The position numbers and the translations under genes were made by a program. A stretch of 64,000 bases of DNA from Tachypleus tridentatus (Eukaryota > Arthropoda > Merostomata > Xiphosura > Limulidae), in assembly GCF_004210375.1 (NCBI RefSeq), contig NC_134828.1:21444400-21508399 (forward strand), written 5' to 3'. Positions 22,358-34,789 of this stretch are shown here, in pieces (positions within the stretch are counted from its first letter, which is position 1; each line of letters starts with the position of its first letter). The notes under the pieces are model-generated. The model had not been told where the DNA came from. It was given only the letters and a program-made list of their open reading frames with translations, and searched no databases.

Positions 22358-23105
22358 TCTTTGAGCCTTTGAGATACAAAAAAAAAACACAGTGAACGGA
22401 AGTCCATGATTTACATCTGCAACGGAAGGGTCCAAGATTCAAATCCAAAACGGAAGTACACGATTCACAATTGTTTCTTTCTTCTGAATAAATGTGATCT
22501 GACACTTTGGATATCAGAATGTTATTTTGCCACATTCAAAAAGCATTTCAGAAACGAAACTTGCAGGACCATGAAATTGTTTCTCATTTTTAGAAAGATC
22601 TTCCCAAACGAAACTTTTAGGGCCATAAAATCTCTATCTAATTTGTCGAGAAAAAAAAATGTTCGTGGATATCTCGCGAAGGTAACTCGAAATCAATCTC
22701 TGATACGTAAGTACGAAAATAAGTTTTTAACGAAAGCATTATGCACCTTCTGGTGTGATTATCTGAAATCAATTTCAGACGACAAATCACAAGTTAAATT
22801 GCTTTTTATTACTGGTGTCCACAAGAGATTGCTGTCAGTAAGTTACTTCAAACCACATTCTTGTCAAGTACGATTATATTATTTGAAAGAAATTGTTTGA
22901 TCTGAATTTTAAAAAACCAGAATTTTTGTAAAAGCTGGATGTGATGTTCAAAATATAAGGGATGACGTATTTAGGGGAATGAAAATGTTTGTTACGTAAA
23001 GTTACAGAATAAACAAATTTTGCGTGGCGGGTATCAAAACCAGATATTCAGTGTTATGAGTCTCCATACTCTTCGGTGAACCACTGGGGTGAAGAGTAAG
23101 AAGCA
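22358..23105. other. GPCR intron; unsupported 164-codon open frame
   Basis: An open frame at 22406-22900 (+) has no recognisable motif, a biased Phe/Lys/Leu composition and no start context. Treated as chance. Confidence 0.4.
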
Positions 23106-23490
23106 AATTGAAGAGAATTGGTATGATCATATAAATATATTGAAGATAAATGGCATGATCATACAAACATATTGAAGAGAAATGGTATGTTCATACAAAA
23201 ATATTGAAGATAAATGGCATGATCATACAAACATATTGAAGAGAAATGGTATGTTCATACAAATATATTGAAGATAAATGGCATGATCATACAAACATAT
23301 TGAAGATAAATGGTATGTTCATACAAATATATTGAAGATAAATGGTATGTTCATACAAATATATTGAAGATAAATGGTATGTTCATACAAAAATATTGAA
23401 GATAAATGACATATCCATAAAAATATATTGAAGATAAATGGTATGTTCATACAAAAATATTGAAGATAAATGACATATCCATAAAAATAA
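23106..23490 (+). repeat. 32-bp minisatellite
   Basis: About 12 copies of TTGAAGATAAATGGTATGTT plus CATACAAATATA. Two variants (GGCATGATCATACAAACAT and GGTATGTTCATACAAATAT) alternate at the start. Confidence 0.9.
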
Positions 23491-23529
23491 TAAATACATT
23501 TCATTAAAATGACACTTAAATACAAAATA

Positions 23530-24125
23530 GTAACAAGAGAAATGGAAAAGAAGGGTAATGACCTACTTATAAAAGGTGATAAAGGGTAATGACCTACTTA
23601 TAAAAGACGATAAAATGGAAATAACTTACTTATAAAGATGATAAAAGGGTAATGATTACTCATAAAAAATGATAAAAGGGTAATGACCTACTTATAAAAG
23701 ATGATAAAATGGAAATGACTTATTTATAAAAGATGATAAAAGGGTAATGACTTACTCATAAAAGATGGTAAAAGGGTAATGACTTACTCATAAAAGATGA
23801 TAAAAAGGTAATGACTTACTTATAAAAGATGACAAAAGGGTAACGACTTACTCATAAAAAATGATAAATGGGTAATGACTTACTCATAAAAAATGATAAA
23901 AGGGTAATGACCTACTTATAAAAGATGATAAAATGGAAATGACTTACTTATAAATGATGATAAAAGGGTAATGATCTACTTATAAAAGATGACAAAAGGG
24001 TAACGACTTATGAAAGATGATAAAAGGGTAATGACCTACTTATAAAAGGTGATAAAATGGTAAAGACGTACTTATAAAAGGTGATAAAATGGTAAAGACG
24101 TACTTAAAAAAATGATAAAAGGGTC
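23530..24125 (+). repeat. ~33-bp minisatellite
   Basis: About 17 copies of AGGGTAATGACCTACTTATA plus AAAGATGATAAA, with small indels and the alternative ATGGAAATGACTTAC. Confidence 0.9.
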
Positions 24126-24192
24126 GACAACAAAGAAATAAATGTAATTCAATGGAGAACTAAGTATAATTAGATTATTCTATCTATATATA

Positions 24193-25012
24193 TATACACT
24201 ACATGTCCTAAAGTATGCAGACACCCGACCGCCACACCCATATGTGCTTGCTGAACATCTCATTCCAAAAGCATGGGTATTAATATGGCGTTGGTCCCCA
24301 CTGTGATGCTGTAACAGCCTCCACTCTTCTGGGAAGGTTGTTCACTAGATTTTGGAACATGGCTGCTGGGATTCGCTCCTATTCAGCCACAAGAGCATTA
24401 GTGAGATCGGGTAAGAATGCCTGGCTAGCAGTCGGCGTTCCAATCTATCCCAAAGGTATTCGATGGGGTTGAAGTTAGGGCTCTATACAGGCAAGTCAAG
24501 TTCCTTCACAACAACCTCGGCAATCATTTCTTCATGGACCTCGCTTTGTGTACGGGGAACATTGTCATGCTGAAACAAAAAAAGGGCCTTTTCCAAACTA
24601 TTGCCACGAAGTTGGAAGCACACAATTCTCTAGAATGTCTTTGTATGCTGTAGCATTAAGATTTCCCCTTCACTGGAACTAAAGAACCTAGCCCAAATTA
24701 TGAAAACACAGCCCCAGACCATTATTCCACCTCCATAAAAATTTACAGTTGGCACTATGCATTCAGGTAGCGTTCTCTTGGCATTGGCCCAACCCAGATT
24801 CGTCCGTCAGACTGCCAGATAGTGAAGCGTGATTCATCACTCCAGAGAACGCGTTTCCACTGCCCCAGGGTTCAATGGCGGTGTCCTTTATACCACTCCA
24901 GCCGACACTTGGCATTGAGCATGGTGATCTTAGGCTTGTTTGCGGTTGCTCGGCCATGGAAACCCATTTCTTGAAGCTTCTGACGAACAGTTCTTGTACT
25001 GACGTTGCTTCA
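24193..25012 (-). pseudogene. Tc1-like transposase pseudogene, 5'-truncated
   Basis: The minus strand encodes a Tc1-type transposase with multiple stops and frameshifts. Visible blocks: STRTVRQKLQEMGFHGR, KPKITMLNAKCRLEWYK, WSDESRFTIWQSDGRIWVG (first catalytic Asp), VPVKGNLNATAYKDIL, FLFQHDNVP (second Asp), and SPNFNPIEYLWDRLERRL (catalytic Glu), giving a DDE triad. The left end has the terminus-like CATGTCCTAAAGTATGCAG. The N-terminal DNA-binding domain is lost where it meets the next element at about 25012. Confidence 0.9.
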
Positions 25013-25020
25013 GCAGTGTA

Positions 25021-26068
25021 TATACACTGCTGTCCAAAATTCTAAGGCCAATGAACATAAAGAAACAATATGGATTTTGCGTTGTTAGACTCAACCATTT
25101 ATTTGAGTAGAGCTTCGAAAGATGAAAATAAGAAAAGGGAAAATAAAAAACGTTTGTAGCATTTAATAGGAAAATGTGAACACTGTGAAATTAGCCTAAA
25201 CACCAGCTGGTCAAAAGTTTAAAACCACACTGAAATGAAGCGTTAATCAGTAAACACGTAACGAAATTTAGTCATTTTTGTTCACGCATTAGCGTTGTCA
25301 ACATCTCCCACTGACATCTTCTGTGTTACATTGGGTAAAAACATAGGAAAGGCTAAAAAGTTGACAGAGTTTGAACGTGACAGAATTGTCGAGCTACAAA
25401 AGCAAGGTCTCTCTCAACGTGCTGGTGATATTGGGCGTAGTGAAAATGCTGTTGCAAATTTCTTAACAGATCGTGAGCGATACGAAACGAGAATTTCAAG
25501 TGATCGGCCTATGAAAATTTCGCCGGCGTTGAGCAGGAGTGTTCGACAGGTTTTCTGAAAGACACCAGCCGATCGTCGAGCCAGATTAAGGCCTTACGGA
25601 CGCATAATGCAGTTCAAGAACAATAAGACGGCATCTACGAGAGAAAGGCTTTAAAAACCGTAAATGTCTTCAAAGGCCACATCTCCTTCCACTCCACGAA
25701 ACAGCTCGGTTAAACCTTGTTGAGAAGCACCAAACATGGGACGTAGAAAAGTGGACGAATGTTTTGTTTTCTGATGAGAAAAAAAATTAACCTGGATGTC
25801 CAGATGGCTTCCAACGTTACTAGCATGATAAGGATATCCCACCGGAGACATTTTCTACACGACACAATGGAGAAGGTTCCATCATGATCTGGGATGCTTT
25901 CTCCTTTCGTGGAACAATGGAGCTTCAGGTTATCCAGGGGCGTCAAACAGCAGCTGGCTACATTGGCATGTTGGAAAGAGCATCCTTATTGAATGAAGAC
26001 CCTCGCTTGTGTGGAAATGGCTGGATCTTTCAGCAGGACAACGTTGCAAAAAAATGTCGCGCGGCTTA
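25021..26068 (+). pseudogene. Tc1-like transposase pseudogene, 3'-truncated
   Basis: A second, different Tc1 on the plus strand. The left terminus is TACACTGCTGTCCAAAATTC. The transposase begins in an open frame 25295-25558 with LTEFERDRIVELQKQGLSQR (helix-turn-helix) and KISPALSRSVRQ. It continues in shifted frames with TIRRHLREKGFKNRK, VEKWTNVLFSDEKK (first Asp), [18 protein letters not shown] and WIFQQDN (second Asp). Sequence after about 26068, including the Glu block and right TIR, is missing. Confidence 0.92.
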
Positions 26069-26084
26069 ATTTGAGGTTTGAGTG

Positions 26085-26150
26085 CGTTATAAGAGTAATG
26101 ATCAAATCCATTTTTAGGTCTAACAAGAGTATCGCAATAGTTGGCGGCAG
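26085..26150 (+). mobile_element. diverged SINE body fragment
   Basis: GAGTGCGTTATAAGAG, TGATCAAATCC and CAATAGTTGGCGGCAGG match the Thr-like SINE body in order, without head or tail. It sits directly at the truncation point of the Tc1. Confidence 0.5.
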
Positions 26151-26582
26151 GTTTAATAATCAAAAAGGAAAGGGGAAAAGAAAGTTTGAATCTTCCCTGT
26201 GTTACAATGGTAACTGAATATTGGTGTTGAAGTAAACATAACACTTATTTGTAACACACAACACATGCGGTCAGAAAACAGTGGCATATTTAGGGCACCT
26301 GCTACAGCCTCCATCAGAAATGGTATTTGAAAATTTTAATATTGCAACTGAGACACGTAATTGGAAACGGGTCAACCAAGAGCCCCTCATAATTGGTATG
26401 TAAAATCCTGATATACTCATAATGTTTTAATCGTTATATGAAATTTTGAACATTAAAACTGAAGGGAAATATCCAGAGACACGAATAAACTTTGATAAGG
26501 CATTACGACAAACGATTTGTCCCCAAATCCCCTTTGAAACATTATTACGTTACTGATATATAGACAAGTTATTTTACTTGAT

Positions 26583-26850
26583 TTGGTTTTAAATTTCGCG
26601 CAAAGCTACTCAAGGGCCATCTGCACTAGCCGTCCATAATTTAGCAGTGTAAGACTGGAGGGAAGGCACTAGTCATCACCACCCGCCGCCAACTCTTAAA
26701 CTACTCTTTTATCAACGAATAGTGGGATCGACCATGATATTATAACGTCCCCATGGCTGAAAGGGCGAGCATGTATGGTGTGACGGGGATTCAAACCCAC
26801 GACTTTCAGATTACTAGTCGAGTGTATTAACCACCTGGCCATACCGGACC
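26583..26850 (-). mobile_element. tRNA-Thr-like SINE, full length
   Basis: Minus orientation; tail AAATTTCGCGCAAAGC, complete body, diverged head ending GGCCATACCGGACC. Confidence 0.87.
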
Positions 26851-28339
26851 TTGACTTGGTTATTGTATGTGTAAAGACGTACTGATGTTTACTAAAACTG
26901 ACCTCTAATATTTCACCATATATGTTAAAAACAACATCTTCACAGCGATGACTGTTTACTTGGGTCTGTGTATAGATGTCTTTTTTTTATTACCTTTTCA
27001 TGATTGCACATAAAAGCATTGAAATTAACGCAAATTAATGTTTTCCCTTTTTTATGTGTGGCTGGTAATTGACGTAAACAGCCTTCAGTCAACGTTATAA
27101 TGCTAATATATCAACGTTCTTGTATTACGAGGTAATAAAACTTTCATCCTGTTTAAGAGAATCATTATTATTGTTCCACCAATAAAAGCAAAAAGAAACT
27201 TTTATAACATTTTCAACCTCTAGACAAATTCTACCTTGCAATATATGTTTGTAATTTAAATTAAGCACGGTGCCAGAAGCCAGAGGTGTCGCCCAGTGTC
27301 TGGGTACTTACAAGGCTAAAATCCGGAGTTCGATTCCTCGCAGGAGACACAACAGATAGCTAGCTCCACGTGCCTTTGATCTAAAACGAACATAGCCTGA
27401 AAAAAAATCCGTAGTGCCGTCTAGTATGAATTATGAAAAAACACAAACTCATTAAAATGAGTCAAAATTGCCAAGTGTCAAAAAGAAAATTGAAGGAACT
27501 GAGTTGTGGTTCTTAAGGAACACCTCAACTAAAGGAATTTTGTCAAGAGCAGATTGCAAGAGGAAACAACTAACATAAGAAAGAGACAACTGGAGTTTCT
27601 GGGACACGTCGCAAGGAAGGAAGAAATTGAAAATGTTGTCATGAGTGGAAAGATTGAAGAAAGAAGAGACCATGGAAGACAGTGATTGGCTATATATGTA
27701 AGCCACAGGCGTTTTTCTTCTACATTTCCTTTAAAGGACTCATTCATCCATTGTACCTTCTAAATCAGGGGTACGTGTAAAAAACTGATCACTTTTGTCT
27801 TCCATACGTCAACGTTCAGGAGGAATTTGATTCAATATCAGTTTAGTTTTGTGAAGAAAGTAAGTCGTGATAAATTGTCAGTGTTTAACAGGTGAAAGGT
27901 TTTGAAAATTAATTTAAAAATAATGCTTTTACGTACCCACATATGAACATTTCTTAAGTTCACTTAAAATGAAATGAAATTTAAATTGTCTTAAAAATTT
28001 AAAGGTTAAGATAATAAAATATTTAGACAGAAGTAGTTTCGAGAAAATATTATGAATTAGTTAACAAATTATTTAAACAATAATTGGCGTTCAAAAAAAT
28101 TACAATGTAGTACTGAAATGTCACTGAGTAGTGACATTGTACTCTGTAGAACAAATCAGTGAGAAATACGGAACATGATATAAGCGTAGACATTATAATG
28201 GCTCTTTGTGGAACACTACAGAACAAACAAGAGAGGAAGATAGAATAAGTTTAACCGTAGACGTTAAAATGATATTCTATATAACACTGTTGGACAAATC
28301 AGAGGAATACGAAACAAGACATAACTGAGTGTTTCATTT
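26851..28339. other. GPCR intron; one tRNA-like relic
   Basis: AT-rich intron. At 27285-27395 (+) a tRNA-like head occurs (TACTTACAAGGCTAAAATCC, GTTCGATTCCTC box B, CACAACAGATAGCTAG). No host coding region recognised. Confidence 0.5.
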
Positions 28340-30215
28340 TGTGTTTTTAGTAGCTAGCACTTCAGTGTTATGTTGATAACACATTAGTTACTGTTGTCAG
28401 TAGCTAACCCTTTATTTATTGTTAGCGTCGTGTTATCTAGTATCATCTCGTGTTTTATCTTACACTATTGTCAGTACTAAATTTCTATACTGTTTTACCT
28501 TGTGTTTTTGCCAGTATTAATTTCCTATAATGCTTTATCTTACGTTCTTTACAGTACCAAGTTTCCATACAGTTTTATCTTATGTATCTCAGGACGGCTG
28601 GTATGGGTATTAACAATTTAAAGCAGAGAACAACGATTCGACTTTATTAGGTCACCTTCAGGTTACCTGAGTTGTTTTATATAATGTTCTTATCAGTAAT
28701 TTTCTGATGTTTTGTCTTTTTATACACGCATCATGTTGTCAGTACTAACATTCTCGTTTGTTCATCTTCTTATGCTGTTTTCAGAACTAACATTCTCGTT
28801 TGTTTCATCTTATGATGTTGTCAGTACTAACATTCTCCTTGGTTCAACTTCTTATGATGTTGTCAGTACTAACATTCTCGTTTGTTTCGTCTTCTTATGA
28901 TGTTGTCAGTACTAACATTCTCCTTTGTTTCATCTTCTTATGATGTTGTCAGTACTAACATTCTCGTTTGTTTCATCTTATGATGTTGTCAGTACTAACA
29001 TTCTCCTTTGTTTCAACTTCTTATGATGTTGTCAGTACTAACATTCTCGTTTGTTTCATCTTATGATGTTGTCAGTACTAACATTCTCCTTGGTTCAACT
29101 TCTTATGATGTTGTCAGTACTAACATTCTCCTTTGTTTCAACTTCTTATGATGTTGTCAGTACTAACATTCTCCTTTGTTTCAACTTCTTATGATGTTGT
29201 CAGTACTAACATTCTCGTTTGTTTCATCTTATGATGTTGTCAGTACTAACATTCTCCTTGGTTCAACTTCTTATGATGTTGTCAGTACTAACATTCTCGT
29301 TTGTTTCGTCTTCTTATGATGTTGTCAGTACTAACATTCTCCTTGGTTCAACTTCTTATGATGTTGTCAGTACTAACATTCTCGTTTGTTTCATCTTATG
29401 ATGTTGTCAGTACTAACATTCTCCTTTGTTTCAACTTCTTATGATGTTGTCAGTACTAACATTCTCGTTTGTTTCATCTTATGATGTTGTCAGTACTAAG
29501 ATTCTCCTTTGTTCATCTTCTTATGATGTTTTCAGTACTAACATTCTCCTTTGTTTCAACTTCTTATGATGTTGTCAGTAATAACATTCTCCTTTGTTTC
29601 ATCTTCTTAAGATGTTGTCAGTACTAACATTCTCGTTTATTTCATCTTCTTATGATGTTGTCAGTACTAACATTCTCGTTTGTTTCATCTTATGATGTTG
29701 TCAGTACTAACATTCTCGTTTGTTTCATCTTATGATGTTGTCAGTACTAACATTCTCGTTTGTTTCATCTTATGATGTTGTCAGTACTAACATTCTCGTT
29801 TGTTTCATCTTGTGATGTTGTCAGTACTAACATTCTCGTTTGTTTCATCTTATGATGTTGTCAGTACTAACATTCTCCTTTGTTTCATCTTATGATGTTG
29901 TCAGTACTAACATTGTCGTTTGTTTCAACTTCTTATGATGTTGTCAGTACTAACATTGTCGTTTGTTTCATCTTCTTAAGATGTTTTCAGTACTAACATT
30001 CTCGTTTGTTTCATCTTATGATGTTGTCAGTACTAACATTCTCCTTTGTTTCATCTTATGATGTTGTCAGTACTAACATTGTCGTTTGTTTCAACTTCTT
30101 ATGATGTTGTCAGTACTAACATTGTCGTTTGTTTCAACTTCTTATGATGTTGTCAGTACTAACATTCTCCTTTGTTTCATCTTATGATGTTGTCAGTACT
30201 AGTGTTCAAGTTTGT
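28340..30215 (+). repeat. 40-46 bp minisatellite carrying TACTAAC branchpoint-like motifs
   Basis: More than 30 copies of a 40-46 bp unit, interrupted near its start (28583-28675) by another repeat. Each unit has TTGTCAG, TACTAAC, then a pyrimidine-rich stretch (ATTCTCCTTTGTTTCAACTT). Length variants differ by presence of a CTTCTT block. The first copies (28340-28580) are much more diverged, suggesting an old edge and a recently homogenised core. Orientation is the same as the GPCR transcript. Confidence 0.93.
28583..28675 (-). repeat. dispersed repeat with conserved hairpin motif (copy C)
   Basis: Minus strand: AACCTGAAGGTGACC, TAATAA, AGTCGAATCGTTGTTC, then TTGTTAATACCCATACCAGC and CGTCCTGAGATA. 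Same family as 34790-34920. Plus-strand hairpin 28628-28667. It lies inside the minisatellite. Confidence 0.7.
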
Positions 30216-30559
30216 TCTATTCTAATTATTTTTAACAATTATATCCTCATGCTCCTCATGTAAAGACATTGCCAGTATTTATATCCTCAAATGTTGAACT
30301 TTGTTCTGATGATACCACATGTACGTCACATCTTATGATGGTTTGAGTTTACCATCACCAGCCCTGATGATGGTAACTGTGTTATCCAAACTATTTGGCT
30401 GTACATGGTAATAGAGAATTTACCTTTCGTTGCGTCCCAAAAAAGACAGTTTTGTGTTTTATACTGTTAATGAGGATAAATATGGCATATTCTCGTAAAA
30501 TTAACATACGAGCTTTCGTTCGTTACATATTATCTTGTCATTACAGCGTGAAACCCTGT
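30216..30559. other. GPCR intron between two minisatellites
   Basis: AT-rich; no feature recognised. Confidence 0.4.
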
Positions 30560-32630
30560 TTTAGAAGAATAAATATGTCGTAATCTGGTAATACAAAAAA
30601 TATGTCGTAATCTGGTAATACAAAAAATATGTCGTAATCTGGTAATACAAAAAATATGTCGTAACCTGGTAAAACAATAAATATGTCGTAATCTGGTAAT
30701 ACAATAAATATGTCGTAATCTGGTAATACAATAAATATGTCATAATCTGGTAAAACAATAAATATGTCGTAATCTGGTAATACAATAAATATGTCGTAAT
30801 CTGGTAATACAATAAATATGTCATAATCTGGTAAAACAATAAATATGTCGTAATCTGGTAATACAATAAATATGTCATAATCTGGTAAAACAATAAATAT
30901 GTCGTAATCTGGTAATACAATGAATATGTCGTAATCTGGTAAAACAATAAATATGTCGTAATCTGGTAATACAATAAATATGTCATAATCTGGTAATACA
31001 ATAAATATGTCGTAATCTGGTAAAACAATAAATATGTCGTAATCTGGTAATACAATAAATATGTCGTAATCTGGTAATACAATAAATATGTCGTAATCTG
31101 GTAATACAATAAATATGTCATAATGTGGTAATACAATAAATATGTCAAAATTTGGTAATACAATAAATATGTCGTAATCTGGTAATACAATAAATATGTC
31201 GTAATCTGGTAAAACAATAAATATGTCGTAATCTGGTAATACAATAAATATGTCGTAATCTGGTAATACAATAAATATGTCATAATCTGGTAATACAATA
31301 AATATGTCATAATCTGGTAAAACAATAAATATGTCGTAATCTGGTAATACAATAAATATGTCGTAATCTGGTAAACCAATAAATATGTCGTAATCTGGTA
31401 ATACAATAAATATGTCGTAATCTGGTAATACAATAAATATGTCATAATCTGGTAATACAATAAATATGTCATAATGTGGTAATACAATAAATATGTCAAA
31501 ATTTGGTAATACAATAAATATGTCGTAATCTGGTAATACAATAAATATGTCGTAATCTGGTAAAACAATAAATATGTCGTAATCTGGTAATACAATAAAT
31601 ATGTCGTAATCTGGTAATACAATAAATATGTCATAATCTGGTAATACAATAAATATGTCATAATCTGGTAAAACAATAAATATGTCGTAATCTGGTAATA
31701 CAATAAATATGTCGTAATCTGGTAAACCAATAAATATGTCGTAATCTGGTAATACAATAAATATGTCATAATCTGGTAATACAATAAATATGTCATAATC
31801 TGGTAATACAATAAATATGTCGTAATCTGGTAATAAAATAAATATGTCATAATCTGGTAATACAATAAATACGTCATAATCTGGTAATACAATAAATATG
31901 TCGTAATCTGGTAATACAATAAATATGTCGTAATCTGGTAATACAATAAATATGTCATAATCTGGTAATACAATAAATATGTCATAATCTGGTAAAACAA
32001 TAAATATGTCGTAATCTGGTAATACAATAAATATGTCGTAATCTGGTAATACAATAAATATGTCGTAATCTGGTAATACAATAAATATGTCATAATCTGG
32101 TAATACAATAAATATGTCATAATGTGGTAATACAATAAATATGTCAAAATTTGGTAATACAATAAATATGTCGTAATCTGGTAATACAATAAATATGTCG
32201 TAATCTGGTAAAACAATAAATATGTCGTAATCTGGTAATACAATAAATATGTCGTAATCTGGTAATACAATAAATATGTCATAATCTGGTAATACAATAA
32301 ATATGTCATAATCTGGTAAAACAATAAATATGTCGTAATCTGGTAATACAATAAATATGTCGTAATCTGGTAAACCAATAAATATGTCGTAATCTGGTAA
32401 TACAATAAATAGGTCATAATCTGGTAATACAATAAATATGTCATAATCTGGTAATACAATAAATATGTCGTAATCTGGTAATAAAATAAATATGTCATAA
32501 TCTGGTAATACAATAAATACGTCATAATCTGGTAATACAATAAATATGTCGTAATCTGGTAATACAATAAATATGTCGTAATCTGGTAATACAATAAATA
32601 TGTCGTAATCTGGTAATACAATGAATAGCT
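30560..32630 (+). repeat. 27-bp minisatellite with AATAAA in nearly every unit
   Basis: About 76 copies of AATAAATATGTCGTAATC plus TGGTAATAC. The unit is 9 codons, so minus-strand reading gives a ~700-codon frame of FIVLPDYDI repeats in one frame and YLLYYQITT in another. This is an artefact of unit length, not a gene. Marker variants recur together at about 31110-31160, 31470-31515 and 32110-32160 (TCATAATGTGG then TCAAAATTTGG), revealing higher-order duplicated blocks. First units carry AAAAAATATG instead of AATAAATATG. Confidence 0.96.
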
Positions 32631-33204
32631 TTTGTTTCTTACATGTTCTCGTATTTGACTCCACACGTGCATTTAAGTTTCTGCCGTCGGTGATTACGTG
32701 GATACTTGTCAGAGCACGTGGCTGAGAAAGTTACCGTTTTAAGATTTTTACATAATATCATTAAAATCGATTTTACTACGACACTATCGGATTATTTCCC
32801 CAATGTAGTATATTAAAAAAAACAAAAGTTGCTATTACCTTGGTGTTACTTAAGTGCTAGTCTGAGAAGGGAAGAAAGGCTAGCTCTAGTGTAATGTTAC
32901 TTTCATCTTACCCTGGCTTAAAAAAAAAACCTTTCAGGTATAAACATCTACATACCGTTATAACCCCCATAATCCCCTGAGAGAAGTTGTTATAATACTA
33001 AACTAACGGGATGAGTAGATCACATGATAAAGTCTCTTCTACATTATTATTTAAGACGACGACGACTCAGGAATCCAGCATGAAAACATTCACCTCATAG
33101 TATACGTAGAAATCTGGTGATTTCAGATTTAATGTTTATATTTGTTCCTCACCTAATTAACGTTGGTATGTTGGTTAGATCTGTCAACAATATGAAATTA
33201 ATAG
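32631..33204. other. GPCR intron, no gene seen
   Basis: AT-rich; nothing recognised. Confidence 0.4.
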
Positions 33205-33625
33205 ACAATGAGCAGAGAAGGAGAGATTAGAAGGAGAACAATCGTGAATACGAGCTTGACAGAGAAGGAGAGATTAGAAGGAGAACAATCGTGAATACGA
33301 GCTTGACAGAGAAGGAGAGATTAGAAGGAGAACAATCGTGAATACGAGCTTGACAGAGAAGGAAAGATTAGAAGAAGAACAATCGTGAATACGAGCTTGA
33401 CAGAGAAGGAGAGATTAGAAGGAGAACAATTGTGAATACGAGCTTGAAGAGAAGGAGAGATTAGAAGGAGAACAATCGTGAATACGAGCTTGACAGAGAA
33501 GGCGAGATTAGAAGGAGAACAATCGTGAATACGAGCTTGACAGAGAAGGAGAGATTAGAAGGAGAACAATCGTGAATACGAGCTTGACAGACAAGGAGAG
33601 GTTAGAAGGAGAAGATTAGATAACA
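33205..33625 (+). repeat. 47-bp minisatellite
   Basis: Nearly nine copies of GAGAAGGAGAGATTAGAAGG, AGAACAATCGTGAATACGAG, CTTGACA. Purine-rich on the plus strand, with few differences between copies. Confidence 0.92.
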
Positions 33626-34102
33626 TAAGACTGACAAAGAAGGAGAGAAGGTGTTATGAGGAAAAAAAGAGTTCAACGGTAAAACAAATGTAAAAGGAAG
33701 AGATAACGTTTGTTATGTCCGAATATTGTTGACAAAGTATTATATATAGGCCGTAAGCCTAGTAGATTCACGAAGAGGTTTAACTCAAACACGCGTACAG
33801 TACGCATATATAAGAACGTAATTGTTTCGTTATCATCCTGCACTTTTACTGGCCAGCAATAGCCTGCCTCTAGACGTTTGTAATTTTGGTTCATTCAAAA
33901 TGCGATCTCACTGCCACTTAATATCTACCACATAAACGTGTGTTAAAATAACAAATGCTGAAAAATCGCACATCATTCAAAGAAAAGGGAAAACTTAGGC
34001 TCCAATCACACGTGGTGTTTCTTTTTTTTCCAAAACATCAATGGTATGTCTATTGTAACTTGTTTTTAAAAATCACGTGACTTTTTGTTCTCTGAAAAAA
34101 AA
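33626..34102. other. GPCR intron, no gene seen
   Basis: AT-rich; nothing recognised. Confidence 0.4.
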
Positions 34103-34379
34103 TGTTTGTTTGTTTTTGAATTTCGCACAAAGCTACTCGAGGGCTATCTGTGCTAGCTGTCCCTAATTTAGTAGTGTAAGACTAGAGGGAAGGCAGCTAG
34201 TCATCACCACCCACCGCCAACTGTTGGGCTACTCTTTTACCAACGAATAGGGGGATTGACTGTCACATTATAACGCCCCCACGGCTGAAAGGGCGAGCGC
34301 GTTTGGTGCGACGGGGATTCGAACCCGCGACCCTCAGATTACAAGTCGAACGCCTTAACCCACCTGGCCATGCCGGGCC
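34103..34379 (-). mobile_element. tRNA-Thr-like SINE, full length
   Basis: Minus orientation; (TGTT)n tail, complete body, head ending GGCCATGCCGGGCC. Among the best preserved copies. Confidence 0.92.
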
Positions 34380-34789
34380 ATTAAAACAAAAGCTATCTGA
34401 GAAACAGTAATTACACACATTGTTTGTTTCTTGGCTGTTTGATGTTCTTAATGCAAAGTTACACAATGGATTATTTAAGTTCCATCTTCAAAGTTGTTGT
34501 TGTTTTATATTATGTTTTAAATTGTGATTCAATAATAATTACGAGTCGAAGGCCCTAACCCCCAGATTAGGCGTCTCTCCCAGAATTAAAAGAAAAAGGA
34601 AAGAAAAACAAGTGATAAACGTTCTGATAAACATCAGTTCATGTGTCACGTTTTAAGAACTTCGGTGATCTCGGGCGACGTAGCTGTGAACACACGTGTA
34701 AACACCTGGTGGGTACACTTGCATAACAGGGTATATCGTATAATAACGTACCGCATTCTTTTGGGAAAAATCTCCACTGACAGACGTAA

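Noticed and set aside
22406..22900. 164-codon plus-strand open frame
   Set aside because: No motif, no splice context, composition like translated AT-rich DNA.
30541..32672. Two ~700-codon minus-strand open frames (FIVLPDYDI and YLLYYQITT repeats)
   Set aside because: They follow from a 27-bp tandem unit without stops; two overlapping frames are equally open, and neither shows a domain.
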